This document shows, piece by piece, positions 23,001 through 35,845 of a stretch of 64,000 nt of DNA. Numbering within the stretch: the stretch's first letter is position 1; the number at the start of each line of letters is the position of its first letter. Under the pieces are notes generated by a model, which was not told where the DNA came from, searched no databases, and worked only from the letters and a program-made list of their open reading frames with translations. Source of the DNA: Larus michahellis (taxonomy: Eukaryota; Chordata; Aves; Charadriiformes; Laridae); NCBI RefSeq assembly GCF_964199755.1, contig NC_133917.1, positions 5,275,967 through 5,339,966 on the forward strand, written 5' to 3'. The position numbers were made by a program, and so were the translations under genes.

Positions 23001-24825
23001 AGCTGGGTGCGAGCTGCCCTCTGTGGGGTCTGGTGTCAGTCTCCACCTAGGGAACATCCATCCCCGTCTGCAGCTGCTGTGGCTTGACAGTGCTGGGGCA
23101 GGAGGTCTCCTCTCCAGGGCTGCCCTTGGATTATGTCAGGGATTAGACCTCGCCGCCGCCGGTGCGTGGAGGCAAGCGAATTTACAGGGCAGTATTTGAA
23201 AGTTGTGAGGGCTTTTCAGGAATGTGTGTGGTAGCTGTTATCCAGGGCTCTTGGATCTGCTAGGATTGATTTTTCTGGGGTAACCGCTGCATTCCCTGTC
23301 TGGACGTTCCCAGCCTGACCAGTGCTGGCTCCTGTTGTCCAGGGTGGCTAAGTAGGGCAGATGCTGAATTATTTATTGTCCTTCATCCCCTAGAGCAGGA
23401 CCTGCAGTGCATTCCTTACTGACTCAGGTTGAGTTTTAACTCCACATCTTAACCATTACTTAAACAGGTGTTGCTTAGTCTTTTCCTCAAAAATCCCACA
23501 GTTGTTACTCAGGACAAATGCTTGACAACGGCTTTTGCTTTGCCCTGGATAATTTCTGAGCTGCAGATCACCTCTTTGGACAACCTTGTCCTTGGATCAG
23601 GGCAGCCACGGTGACCTGTGAAAGCACCTTTTCTACCTTGCCCCACATAACCTTGTGGCACTCTCCGAAACGGTGTGGCTTCTTCATGACATCTTGTACA
23701 GAGCTCAGGGCAAGCATTGCCTTCATGGAAAAGCTGTAAGAGAGCAGAGGTGTTGAACCTGAGAGCATGGGAATGGGTGATAAAGTATTCAGCCTTGAGT
23801 GGAAAAAATACCGTCTGAAACGCTGTGGCTCAGTGAAATGGAACGTCACAAGGGACCTCACAAGAGCGGTGAGCGTTCTAGCAGCTTTGGAGAAGAGGGA
23901 GGAAGAACGGGAGAGTAAATGTGGATGAGACTTGGGAACCAAATTAGATATTCCTGGGGTACCTCCCTTGTATTTATGTGCTCTTTTCTCCTGACGATTC
24001 TATTATTAATGCTGGAAGCAGAAATCTCATCTGACCTTGAATAACATCAGTGCAAAACTGATTTGGGGGTCCAAAGGACGCATTTACCTGAGCTGTAGGT
24101 TGAAGAATAGAGTAATGCAAAGGAAAAAAACAGGCCTGTGCTAGGGCTTTCCCCTGGCGCAAGTTTCCCAGGTGACTAGTTAGTGTCGCAAACACTGGTC
24201 TTTGCCTTTGGGGGAGGTGGAGAGCAGAGAGCTGCTCTGCTTCTCCGTGTTCTCTCTTGATCTGCGTTTCTAGCTGGTGCTGTCACCAGCAAACTCGCTC
24301 TGCTCTTTGCCAAGGCTGCAGGTCCTGGCTGGTAGCTGTTCCCTGCTCTGTATATGTGTGTCTGCATTTTTTCCAAAGACCAGCTTCAGCTGGTTTGTGT
24401 GAAGTGCTGACTTAGGCATTGTGCAGAGCATGACTCAGAAGGGTAGAGGTTTAGGGGAAAGGGAGGAAAGCCTTTTTAAGGAGTTGTAAGCTGCAAACAA
24501 CAGCGAACAGTATTGGTAGAGATGGCCTGGTTCTCTTCCAGGTTCAAAAGGAAGAGTATTAAGGACTTGCAAAGAGCTGGCACAGCTGCAAGGCAAAAGA
24601 ATGCTTTATTGAGTGTGTAAATGCTTGTAAAGCCACTGGTAAACCTTGTAATGTTGTGTATGTGCGGGCGTGTATGTAGACACTGGGAGGAGAGGAGGGA
24701 CACACCAAGAAGGTACACGGACGTTTCCAGAGGGCCTGATGTTCCCTGTAGAAGTAGGTTGATGACGGTCACAGTTGTCATCAACAGAGCAATGGTTGAT
24801 GCAGAACCTGATTCCCTTCAACTCC
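17006..24825. other. Intergenic DNA, no gene recognised
   Basis: Open frames here are short (at most about 124 codons) and none resembles a family I know. Apart from one SINE relic near 19.9 kb I can name no feature. I cannot exclude a non-coding RNA or short exons of an unfamiliar gene. Confidence 0.6.
19895..20060 (+). repeat. Worn MIR/CORE-SINE-like relic
   Basis: ttgcctcagtttttccatcc, then 'acaaaatgagcttgataa' and a distal 'gcacagcacttttgagaatga', follow the order of the MIR-type consensus (cagtttcc, taaaatgg, gcgctttgaga). Confidence 0.6.
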
Positions 24826-25773
24826 CTACTTTGATTTCAGGGTCCAAAGCAGGTGGGGCCCACTGAGTCCATTGCTATTGCAGCACCTTGTGTGATACCG
24901 TCTAAGGGCAGTCTTAAAGACTTTGACTCTTAAAGAGCAGGGAAGCGCAAAGGGAGCATCAGATCTCTTAGAGGGAGGCCATGGAGAATGGCTCACCCCG
25001 GTTCCTCTCTCTGTGATATGTCTATGGATACCACGTAACAGAAATACAAATTTGGTTGTGTGATAAGACGGGAGAAGGGCTCGAGTTCCTCCGTCACGGG
25101 AACTGCTTTGCATGTGCACCTGCTGTGGGGCAGAGACACCTGCGCTGTGGTTGCACGAGGGCAAAACAGGAACTGGGGGGCAGCGAAGATGGCAAAAAGC
25201 AGGTTGGTCTGCGCCTGAGGGGCTGGGGGAAAGGAAAGGGGCGGTAGATGAGCTGTTTCTGAATATAACGCAGAAGTTAGGCACCTCCACATATGGGAGA
25301 ACACCCTCCCTTCCCTTCCTGTGGCATTTCTCTGACAAGATGTCAGGGAAGGCACTTGTCAGACCATTTGCTGATGTGGAAGCTTTGAAGCCTGCAAGAT
25401 TTGCCTTCTGTGCAAAACCCAGCGAAAGAAGATTGGAGCCGTCTGCCCTGGTAGCAAGCAGTTCCCTCCCCACGGCCATGGACGCCGTAAGATCAGAGCT
25501 CAGCAAATGCACAAAGGGAAGCGCCAGGCAGGGTGCTGCAAACAATGCTGACAAAGCCCTCTGGGGCTGGGCGGTCCGGCCTCTGAATTCTCCTTTCCCA
25601 GTGAGGTGGAAAAAGAAGCCTGAGCTGGCTGCATCTCCTGAGGTTCCCCAGCCCAAGGGCCGTCTGCCTGCCCCGATCGCTCTCTGAACGTCAGAGCAGT
25701 ATTTGCATGGACTGGGGGACATGACTGTGTGCCAGGAGGCTGCTTCTACCCCAACATACCTGGCTAAATCCAT
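24826..25773. other. Overlapping long open frames on both strands, status unknown
   Basis: A 315-codon frame on the minus strand (24826-25773) overlaps a 191-codon frame on the plus strand (25112-25687). Neither shows a domain, repeat, signal peptide or family I recognise. Both are longer than the other frames of this 20-kb interval. They could be chance frames in GC-richer DNA, a decayed gene or an exon of something unknown. I do not call either a gene. Confidence 0.25.
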
Positions 25774-26883
25774 CCCGGCTCTTTTAGGAGCACCAAAGTA
25801 CCTTTCTGTCCTTCCCTGGCGTGGTTCATGGAGTGTAGTTGGGCACTGTGATTAACTCTAATGTAGTCCCGGGAATTCAGGAAAGCTCTTCCAGTGTCTG
25901 AGAAGTGGAAGGAGTGCTGCTCTGTGGAGCTGCTTCAGAAATCTTCACCAGGGTTTGTAGCATGCAAGGCTCAGGGCTCAGCGGGTGAGCTCCGGAGCTA
26001 AAGACCCACTGAATTTTGCAGGTTTTGGGTTTCAGGTGGAAAGGCTGGAATAGCATGTTAGAGGAATAAAGGCCAGTTGTAAAATGGAGAGCCACATCTG
26101 AAACTGGATTTGGATCTCACTGCAGACTAAACAAATGTGATTCTGCGAGGCTTCTTAGATGGTAAACATTGAGAACAGGGGCAGTCATGTACATATGCAT
26201 TAGATGTGTCTGTTCTGCTTTGCAAGAAGCAGCTGTTTGTTGTGAAAATGCAGAAAGTATTTGAATTTTTTCTTATGGGGTAGGACTGAACTGAAGAACA
26301 AAGGAATGCTGCCAACCTTGGTTCCAACCTCACCTGCAGGAAATGTGAAGCAAAGAAAATAAGGGGAGTAATGTGAATTGGAGCTGAGCTACCACACTAA
26401 GATGAAGATCTGCTGTAGTAAAATTAGCAATGTACACAGGATTAGCTTAACCTATTGGGAATCTAATGCTAAAAACACCTGGTCAGACACTACAAATTCT
26501 GTATCTGTTGGGGTTTTTTTTTTTGGTGAGGGGGAATGTTTTTGTCCCTTCTGCTTAGCAGCTGGAGGTGCAAAGGGCACCTGGTGCTGCTGAAGGAGAT
26601 TCACTCCAGGCTAATTAAGGGCCTTTCTGTCCCTCCTTCATCGACCAACAGCCAGGACCTGCCCTAAGCATTCCCCTTTTCTTGCTGCCAGGCCGCATCT
26701 CTCCTCAGATTTCCAGTTAAGTGGTGGCATTGCTTAGAGTTGAGCTGCACAGCCCATGCTGGCAGGCCAGGGGGTTCAGAGATGCTTCCGCACGTAGGTG
26801 CGTTTGTGCACACACTGAAGATGCAGGTGTAGCCTCAGATGCTGCATTCACATGCACAGATTGTTCCTGGGCCTTTTAACCGT

Positions 26884-27157
26884 GTGCATTCACACCGCTC
26901 TGTGCAGCGTTTGCTCCCTCTGGTCTTTCTCTTAAACTCCAGAGAGTGAAGAAAGAAGACCCTTACGGGCTTTAAGTCCTCCCTCCTTTCCAGCCAGCAA
27001 CTGGTAGGCTGTTTTTCCTTTTTGTATAATCCTTGATTCTGTAGTGGAAATCAGTGTTTCTGTAGCAGCTGCCCATGTCTTTCCTGAGCAGCATTACGTG
27101 CACATTCACACTGGTCTGTGCAGTGTTTGCTCCTTGCAGTCTGTTTTCTCTTAAACT
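26884..27157 (+). repeat. Diverged direct repeat, about 55-60 bp, two copies
   Basis: Copy 1 (about 26884-26938) and copy 2 (about 27099-27157) share the ordered blocks gtgc..attcacac, ctctgtgcag, gtttgctcc and tctcttaaact. Spacing is about 215 bp. The origin is unknown; it may be an old segmental duplication. Confidence 0.7.
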
Positions 27158-28899
27158 AGGCTATCTGAATTGCTCTCTGCTTGATGTTATTGAGAGACAA
27201 GAGCATGCAGAGAGCATTAAAAGGTGAGCACAGAGGGAGCTGGGTGGGATCTGTAAGTGATCCAAGGCTCCATGTCAAAACATCCCCACCCCATTCCTTG
27301 CATGGCTAGGATGGTTTGCAAAAAGCTCAGACTTCCCAGTAAATTGCAGAGAAATTGGCACAAAATTAACTCTGAGGGGCCCAGTCCAACTCCCATAAAA
27401 TCCACAGGGAGTCTAGTCCCGCTATACTGCTGTGGCCAATACTTACTGGAATTTTGCTTATTCCACTTAGGTTTAAGCTGGCAGAGAAGGGGCAGATGCC
27501 AATGCTTGTTATTGGTGGCATAAATCAGGAGCAAGGTGATGGCGTGGTGTTGAGAACCGTCAGGCTGAGGTTAGTCTTAATTTTCCGGCTCTGCTGCTTG
27601 TGGACAGCAGCGTCCTCAATCTAGTTGCAAGCTGGTCCCAACAGCTCTGTCCCCTTAGCGCTGTCAAGAACCTGCTTCAGGTACAAACCAAGGGGAAAGC
27701 TCAGAATCAGAGCTATGATGATAGCAGGGTTTTAGGAAACTCAGGAGTAACACAAGTCTGTCTGTGCTGATGATGCCTCTTCCCTGTGCAGGATCTGGAT
27801 GGACAAGCATAGTCAGGCTGCTATGAGTTGTTTTCTTTCTTCGAGTGAATAATTGGGGGTCTTTCCTGGTTGGGGTGGCCATAGGATTGGAACGGATCAG
27901 CCTGCTTCAGGAAAGGGAGGTTGAAATGCTGACCCTTCCCAGAACTGAGTGGTGAATAGCAGATGCGGCCAAGAGGCAATTTCCAGTTGGGAGCCAGGCT
28001 TTTTACTAGTGCAGAGGGCTGGAGCATTGCTGTAGTCAAGGGCTGGTTTATAAATTCAGTGTTACCCTGAGTTGCTTCTTACACTACTTAAGGTCTTACT
28101 AAGGACTGAGAAGCTTCCAGCAAGGCTGAAGTTCATATTTCTGGGTTACAGTCAGGCATTTTGTATTGAATTTCATCCCTGCCAACCACTGAATCCTCTG
28201 GCCCAACTGGGATCCCTCAGGACGTTACAAAGTCAGGGGCTTTTCTCTGGATCCACTTGTCGGTGTTGCCCTAGATAATATGTGTTGTATAATCTGCAGA
28301 GCACACTCCAGATATGTACGTGGGCAAACCCTCCAGGGAGAGCTGAATTCAGCGCTCAGGTCAGAACGTGTCCCGTAGGTGTTTGTTGCCATGAGTATGA
28401 GCTGGCTGTCCGGAAAGCTGCCAGCGGAGCATGGATGGCTGGAGTCCTTTTTCATCCAGAGACTCCACAGCACTTGGTGCACTCAAAACTGGGTTGGAGA
28501 AAGCACGAAGACGGAGGCTGAACATCAGTCTGTTTGTGGGAGCAAAGGGTTTGTCTGATGCTAGCTCAGGGCTGGCTCGTAAGAGGGGTAAACATGCTGC
28601 ATGCTGCTAAATTTCAGGTTTCTCTGGGCAAATCCAGGGCTAAATGAACTTCAGGATTTTTTTTTAGTGCATTGTGATCCACTGCTTAAAAAAAAAATAA
28701 GACATTTGGAGTTGTCCCCCCTTGTCTAGTCTTTTGGGGTCCCAGTTTTTGAGTGTTTTCTGTTGTTGGTAGGCCAGAGCTTTGGTCAGAATTAGGAGAG
28801 CACCTGTTCCATGTTGCCCTGACTTCAGGAACTGGGACTTAAAGCAGTGTCACCCACTGGGAGAGCTGGCACTGGGGGCATAAACTAGTGCAGCATCAC

Positions 28900-29000
28900 C
28901 ACCTTCAGTGAAGTTACACAGGCTTCTCTCCAGTGAGGTGCTGAGGGAGTGCGGCATTTACACCTTGCTGAGGTCAGTGGGACAGGCAGGTGTAAATCTA
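28900..29000. repeat. Possible ancient amniote interspersed repeat
   Basis: The phrases cttcagtgaagttacac, gcatttacacc, gtcagtggga and ggtgtaaatct form partly inverted pairs. They resemble an old repeat common in amniote genomes that I cannot name with certainty. Confidence 0.3.
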
Positions 29001-29768
29001 GAGAGGATCTGCAGCTATGGATCTGAATTGGTGTTACCTTACTCCTTGTCTTGTCTTTCCAACCCCTGCAAACTATACAAGAGGCTCCAAATCGGCTTTC
29101 TTTTGCTGGTAGTGGAGTCTTTCAGCCCTACTGCACTTACCCTGCACATAGGAGCTGACACATCACTTTGGCCACGTGATAAGGCTCTGGAAGAGTTGGA
29201 AACCAAGCCCTAGATGTTTTATATTCCCTTTTTTAAGTGTGAACTCTTTTCCTCTGTGTGTTGGTGGGACAGCTCAAAGGGGCCGACATTTTTTGGGTGG
29301 CAGAGATTGCTGGCTGGGGAAGAGGGTCTTGGTGTTGCACTGGGACATTACCAGCCTGGGAAATGTTGGAGGCAACAGATATTTTGGGACTCCTGGAGTT
29401 GATCTCGGTGTCATAGAGGCAGGTGAAGCTGTGCACATGGGCGTTAGGGAGCTGGGAAATGTGCAGGCGAGGTTTGCTAATGCTAAAAAAATAGCCAGTC
29501 CCGTTTCCATGAGCAGAAGTTGGGCCCCGATGGCACCAGCCCCGCTTTGCACGAGGAGGCTGGGTGCTGGGAGAGTCTTGTGGAGGAGCGCTTTGTGCAG
29601 AGGGGGCTGCCTGGCCCCGAGAGATCCCCTTGCAGGGCTACAGGCAGCCTGCCCTGACCCTCTCCCCAGTGTTCCCAGCTCCGTTTGCTTCCTGCATCAG
29701 AGCCCCTGCCACCCGCCCTGCGGTGAGTCACAGCTGGGATTCCTCAGCTCTGAAGTGGTTCCTTTGCC

Positions 29769-29786
29769 TTTTTTTTTTTTTTTTTT
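29769..29786. repeat. Poly(T) tract
   Basis: A run of about 18 T with no recognisable element beside it. Confidence 0.8.
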
Positions 29787-32700
29787 GCTTTCTCCCCCTC
29801 CCCAGGTGCTGAGCTTTTTTCCAAAGCCTTGAATTGAAGGGTGTGTCTCTGAAATCTCGCAAACACGCGCAGGCCCCAGCAGGAATGGGTGAGCACCGTT
29901 CCCATTATGTTATGAATACCTGGCCGATTGCCATGGGGATCCTGCCAGGCGGAGCAGCCAATCTTGAGCACCTAGACCTGCTGAGCTCTGGGGTTTTGCT
30001 CCTCTCGCTAAGTCATTGCTTTGCGGAGATGGACAGTTTTAATCTCCTCTCAGCAACAGCCATGTTTTTGTACTCGCTTGGCCTGCTGTGGTGTCCTGGT
30101 TCCCACGGTTAGCAGCTTCCCAGGGGTGGAGAGTTGAGCAGGCAGCTCCGGCAGCTGGACTGCCCATCCTTGTGTGTGACTCATCTCAGCCAACCTGCCG
30201 TCTCAAATATTTTTTGTTGCCCTGCCCTATGCACTGGGCACTGCCCCAGCTCACCCAGGCCCCTCCATGGATCTCAACTCGATGTGCTGCATGAGGTTTG
30301 GAGGCTGCCTGGCGTGTTTGTGCATTGCAGAGATCTGTCGGGCTGGGAGGGAGCACAGCTGGGTGCTCTGGGCCCAATCCATCTCCATTTCCCAAGGGTG
30401 GACATGTACCATGTGTTGGCCTTCTTCCACCTCCCCAAATGCACCATGAGCACTTGGTTGTTCCTGGTGAGGATGTTGAGGGATACGTGATGTTTAAGTA
30501 GCCGTGCTTAAAGCTGGTGGAGAGGGTGCAGCGGCTGAGACTTCAGCATGAGCTCTCAAGTAGACAATAAACTCTGAACCCCAGTTACAAGCTTTGGTTG
30601 CCAATGTCTACAAAGGCCTAAGGGAGCAGGCTGCCTGCGCTAGCAGTGTCTGCTAGCAAGGTTAAGCCACCAGTGAAGATCTGCAGTCCGTGCCGTGGTG
30701 CGCTGTTGGGCTCCACAGTTGGAAGCTGTCTCAGACTCAGCTGGCATCTGTGCAGAGAGAAGATGACGGGTGTGAGGTTGTAAATGGTCTCTGGAGCATA
30801 CTGAGCTTGAGGCGTATGAAACCTGGTACAGACAGGCCCTGATCTGAGCTGCAAAGTCTCAGTCCTGATCACTAGTAGTAATTTGACCCGACTTTCTGTC
30901 TGTCTTCCTTTGTTTGCTCAGCAAAATGGACACCAGCTCACGCACATCTGTCCTTGGCATCACGACTGCACTCTGGCCAGGCTGGCCTTCCCAAGCCCCG
31001 ATCAGCCTTCCACGCTGGCAAGAGGAACATCCCCATCTCTGCTGAGACCTGACGCAGGTTAGCACAGGCCACAATCCCCACACCCCTCCTGCCAGGCAGG
31101 GACAGTCTTGTTCGTGCCCATCTGTGGGCAGAGCTGCTGCTTTTCCCTGTGCCCCTTTGCTTCTTGCCCTGGATTCCCAAAGACTCCCACTGCCACAGGG
31201 TGATGTTGCTCTGTAGCATAAATGGCGGGTGCGTGGAGGGGAGAGCAGGTCAGGAGGTGCTGGGAAATATTGGTTTGACTCAGGCCTTCCAGGGAATGAA
31301 GCATTGTCCTCCCACACACACTGCTCCCCACCCTTTTTGCCCCCACGCCAGGGCTCTCTCCTCCTGGAGGGCTGTGCAGGATTAAATATGGGCAAACATC
31401 AAATGGCCAACCTTATTGCCATTTTGTTTCAGGTGAGGCTTCCTCCAGGCCTGTGACGGCCTTGTGGATATGCAGGAATGTGGGTTGGGTGGGGAGTGTG
31501 TTGAAGCAGCAGCTGCTGTTGCCTCGCTGCGCTGCGTGTACGAGTCCCTGGCATGCCTGGAGGCGGAGGTGTGGGACCTGTTGGCACTCCCAGCCGTCAG
31601 CCCAATGGCAGCGAGCTGACACAACTCCCCTGGAATCTGTCCCGCTCTAACCAGGATTGTTGGCAAGCAGGTACCGAATCTTGGCAGCACAACAAGGGAA
31701 CGCTGGTTGCTCTGAAATTCTTGGGCTCGTTTGGTCAGGGCGCTGGCATGTGAAGTCATGGCAGAGTTGGCACATGCATCGCAGAGGTGGGCAGTGGGAC
31801 CTGGAGACAGGACTGTGGGGCTGGAGGCTGGCTGGTCTGGCAGCTCAGGGTCTCTGCCGTGTCCCTCCTGGCTACTAGCAGCTTGGATCTGTTTTTTCTT
31901 CTTCCCTAACCTGAGTGCACCAAGTGATGTGCCAATCTTGTCCTTCGTTACTCCTCTCACCTTGGGCTGAGGCAGTGAGATGCGGTACCAGGACCGTGAG
32001 CCACTGGGCTAGAAGGCTGCCAGCCCTGTCGCACGCTGGTTTTGGTGCTGCTGGGAGTCCCAGCTGTGACGGGACAATGCATGGAGTCCCCCCATGATCC
32101 AGTTACCCTGAACCAAAGCCAGGCTGAGGACATCTCAAAGGTGAAGCTCCCTTGGCAGGTCTGTGCAGGCTCCTGTCTCTCAGGCACTGTCTGGGAGGTA
32201 GAGACCCCAGGGCTGCCCTGAGCCAGCCAGGCGCAGGTGGAGATGGGAACTAAGCAATAGGGATGGCTGCAGGACAAGAGAGGAGGTTTTTCACGTGTCT
32301 GGGATGGTGAATAACTGGAAATGGTTGAAAGAAAGGGGTAACCCAGCCTTGCGGCAGACACCCTGAGCTCAGCTTGGGCACCCTGGGGTGTCTGAAGGGC
32401 TGCAGGAGAGGAAAGCCCTGACTGGGCCACTGTCCCCAGTGATGAATTCACACAGGGCAGAATTTTCCCCCTGTTTTGTGCCAGGCAGGGAGTGGGCTGC
32501 GCGGAGGCGGCCTCCCCTCCCCTGCTGCCGGTAGAGCCCTGCACACCTGGCCGAGGAGGCAGGGTGTGGGCAGGGGAGGATGGGCCCTGGCAAACCAGGC
32601 AAGGCTCAGGTGTTCGCATTCCTCCCTGGATTGGCTGCGGAGAGAAAAACCTGGCCTTATATGGTCAAAAAAGCCAGTGCCGGCTGCTCCTCCTCCTCCC

Positions 32701-33129
32701 TGTGAAGGGCTGCGTGGAGAGGTGTGGATGGGCTGATGGGGTCGGGCATGTTTTCCTCCACCCTTCCCTGCTCTCCCCTCCCTTCTCCAGGTGCCCTGGA
32801 GACAATTACGGCATTGGCTTTGTAGCCAGCCCGGCTGATTTCTGGGGCTTGCAAAGAGGATGGTTCCCTCCAGTGAGTGTGGCTGGTTTTGTGTCCCCCA
32901 AGGGACAGGGAGGTGGTGGGTGGGCAGACAAGGGTGCCCTTTGGTGGGGCTGGAGATCCCTTCAAGCTCAGGTAGACAGTAGGGACAGTACAAATCGCTG
33001 CCTGCCGGATGGTTAAGCCTTTTTCCTGCTTGTTAAACTCCCTGCTCTCTGTCCTGGGCTGGAGCATTTGGTTAGAAAAACTAAATTATATCCCCTTCAA
33101 CTTGATCCCATCTTAGGCTGCAAGCAAAA

Positions 33130-33180
33130 ATAGGAGTAACTGAAGCACAGTTTTGTCCAAGATCATGCAGGGAAAGGAAA
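33130..33180 (-). repeat. Small MIR/CORE-SINE-like relic
   Basis: aactgaagcacagttttgtc followed by 'caagatcatgcaggg' resembles the MIR core (gaggcacagag...cccaaggtcacacag). It is short and diverged. Confidence 0.4.
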
Positions 33181-35559
33181 TTAAACTTTTCTTTTTGCCC
33201 AGGGTTTGGGGGAGTTCCATTTCCCAACATCTGACTTCTTGGGGTGAGCTGCTTGAATCCCTGGAAATGGCTATGCCAGGCATCAGACCTGGGAGATGAG
33301 CCTGGAGGATCCATATTTCTCCTTCTGTCTTGTGCCCTGTCTCCTGGAGTTGCTCCAGGCATGAGCTGGAACCAGGGGGAGTAGCTATGGGTGAAGTGGG
33401 ACTGGCAGATTAAACTGGGTTGGAAATTGGAGCAGGCTTGGGGGTATTTTTGGAAGAGTGCAGTTGTACTCAGTGGGACTAGGTGTAGTGGAAAGTCTCT
33501 AGAGCTCTAGGCCATCCTTTCCCTACCCCAGGAACACATTTCCATCTCACTTCCCACACGTTTAACGATGCGGAACATGTGGAGGGATTTTTCCCCCCCT
33601 CCGGTACGGAGCATGAACTCAGCTTGTGCCAGACTTCCCCAGTCTAAATTTACTTGTCTCTGTGAGCCCGGCTGCTCAGTGCCCTGGGGAGGACCAGAAG
33701 AAGGGCCGTCTCCTTCGAGACCAGGTCCGTGACCTGTTTTAATGGAAGCCTGGTGGGTGCTCTCTGCTTCTGTCCAAAGGAGCATCCCTACACCTGAAGG
33801 GAAGGGAGAGGTGGGAGAAGAACCAGAAATTCTCCCACGTGCAGCTGGATCGCTGCTTCCTGGGGAGCAGATGGGCTGAAGGCTGACTTTCCGATGGAAA
33901 ATGTGGTTTGACTCTCTAGAATTATTTTTAGTGTTTTCTTGCAGGATTTAGCCCTAAAAGGATAAATAAGTGGTGTGTCTCTGCTGGTCAGAAAGGGCCT
34001 GTGGCCTTTTCCACAGTGGTGCTGGCAGCACAGCCCCCAGCCAGAGCTTTCGGTGTTAGTCACCAAAACCAGACACCAAGGAGGGGAACCTGACAGGTTG
34101 ATTCCCTGGACTGGTGGGATCTGATCGAGGGAGGTGTTTCTCACTCTTGGTAACTCTGCTGGGAACTGATTTTCCTTCCCCAAGGGGATCCCCAGACTGA
34201 TTCCAAAGTGTGTGTGGGCTGTGAAGGAATGAGCCCTCCGTCTGTGTGGAGAGAAATGAACTGGGGGCAGCCAGGCTGGGTTACAGGCGTGATTTCCACC
34301 AGGATGTGAGCTCTTGGTGGATGAGGAACATGTTTTGGGATTGGGCAAGCCCCTGTGCCTCAATCCCTTTGTAGCCACCATTGTACCCTCCTGAAGCATC
34401 CAGGGAAGGATCTCGACCATGCTTTGGTCTCCTCTCTCTCACTACCTGGGAGCTGTTTTCCCTTTCTCCTGGGAGGCTGGGATTGCTGGAAGGAAGGAGG
34501 GTGTTGTTTGGGATGTGGCAGTTTGTAGGATCCAGCGCTTAGAGGCCTCTGTGCCTCCTCTTTGGAGGCATTTGCAATGGTGTCACCTGCCCAGGAGAGG
34601 GAGCCTGGAGCTCACACTTGGGTGCTCCCCACCCTGGGAGGCAGCAGCCCAGGTATGCAGTGCCCTTAGATGTGGTCTGAGGCTCAGGCTCTCCCTGCTT
34701 GGAAGGCAGCAGAGGAGCCCTGCTGCTTCCCTCTGTCTGCTTTGGCTTGTCTTCTGGACTCCAGCCCAGTTGCTGTTGTGCAGACATGAATATTTCCCCG
34801 GTGATCTTCCCTGCCAGAGTCTGCCCCACCAAAACCAGCTCTGCCCCCTGCTTTCAGCACACGGATTTATCTGGCCCTGGGTTTTGCCCCTGGGCTCTGT
34901 CTCACAACTGGGCCATGTCCTGGACATCTGATGTCTCCTTTCCCCACACTTGGGCAGATGCTCTAATCTTTGGCTCCAGACAGGGTTTGAGATCATCTTT
35001 GGGAAGCCTTCTGCAGTTGAAACTGATACGGCTTTACCTGGAGATGCCTGAGCTTTGGATTGCACAGATGTAGCTCGACAGATAACATGGATGAGATTGG
35101 TTTTATTCCACAGATACCCTTAGCAGCAGCTAGATCTGTTGGCTGCCGTGTTGGTTACTGTGCTGCTCAGCATCCTTGCCCTTGTAGGACTGTCCCCCAG
35201 CACCGCAAAGGCGAGTCTGAGATCCCGAGTTGGTGGTACTACCTGCTGTTTCTCAGGGGGGCAAGGGGTGTGATGCCCTACGCGGGACAAAGAAAAAAGA
35301 TGCAGAACTTCCCCAGTGAATTTACCAGGTGGGTTTAGGGCTGGTTGTGTCTCTGATATAAGAATAGCTACAGAAATTAGCCCCGAGGAAGGGGCTGGTT
35401 CTTCAGATGAAGTCAGTGTTTAAGGGGTAGTATGGTGGAGGGGGAGGGATGGGTGCACAGGCAGATATGGGTGTCCTGAAGCAATGTGACTAGCTCAGGT
35501 ATAGCTCAGCTCCCATCAGTGGAGTGCAGGAATTACTCTGCTGCATAAACTCGTTGCCC

Positions 35560-35745
35560 TGCTATGATGTGGCTTGATAGACATTTCCAATTGTCCATGG
35601 GGAAACTGAGGTACGGGGCAGTGAAGTGACTGAGGCGGTGAAACGCTCATCAGGCCCTTTTCTCCTGGGTCCTAGAACAGTGAACTGAACACAGAGTCCA
35701 GCTTCTTAGTCCCCTGCTCTGGCCTCAGGGCTCTCTCCTAGTCCC
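35560..35745 (-). repeat. MIR/CORE-SINE-like relic, reverse orientation
   Basis: ggggaaactgaggtacgg, then gaagtgactgaggc, and distally 'gtccagcttcttagtcccc' and 'tgctctggcct' follow the full order of the MIR-type consensus in reverse orientation. Confidence 0.6.
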
Positions 35746-35804
35746 CTGGGTGGTGAAGGCTCCTGTGCAGCCTTCTTTTTTTCTCTTATGCTTCCTTCAA
35801 AGCA

Positions 35805-35845
35805 GCAGAAAAAAAAATAATAATAAAAAAAAAATCCCCAAAAAA
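35805..35845. repeat. A-rich simple repeat
   Basis: Runs of A broken by (TAA)n and CCCC. A similar A/C-rich tract lies at 37029-37053. Confidence 0.8.

Noticed and set aside
30859..32993. Chain of minus-strand frames of 178-220 codons
   Set aside because: They overlap in different frames, have low-complexity composition, no shared phase through plausible splice sites and no known motif.
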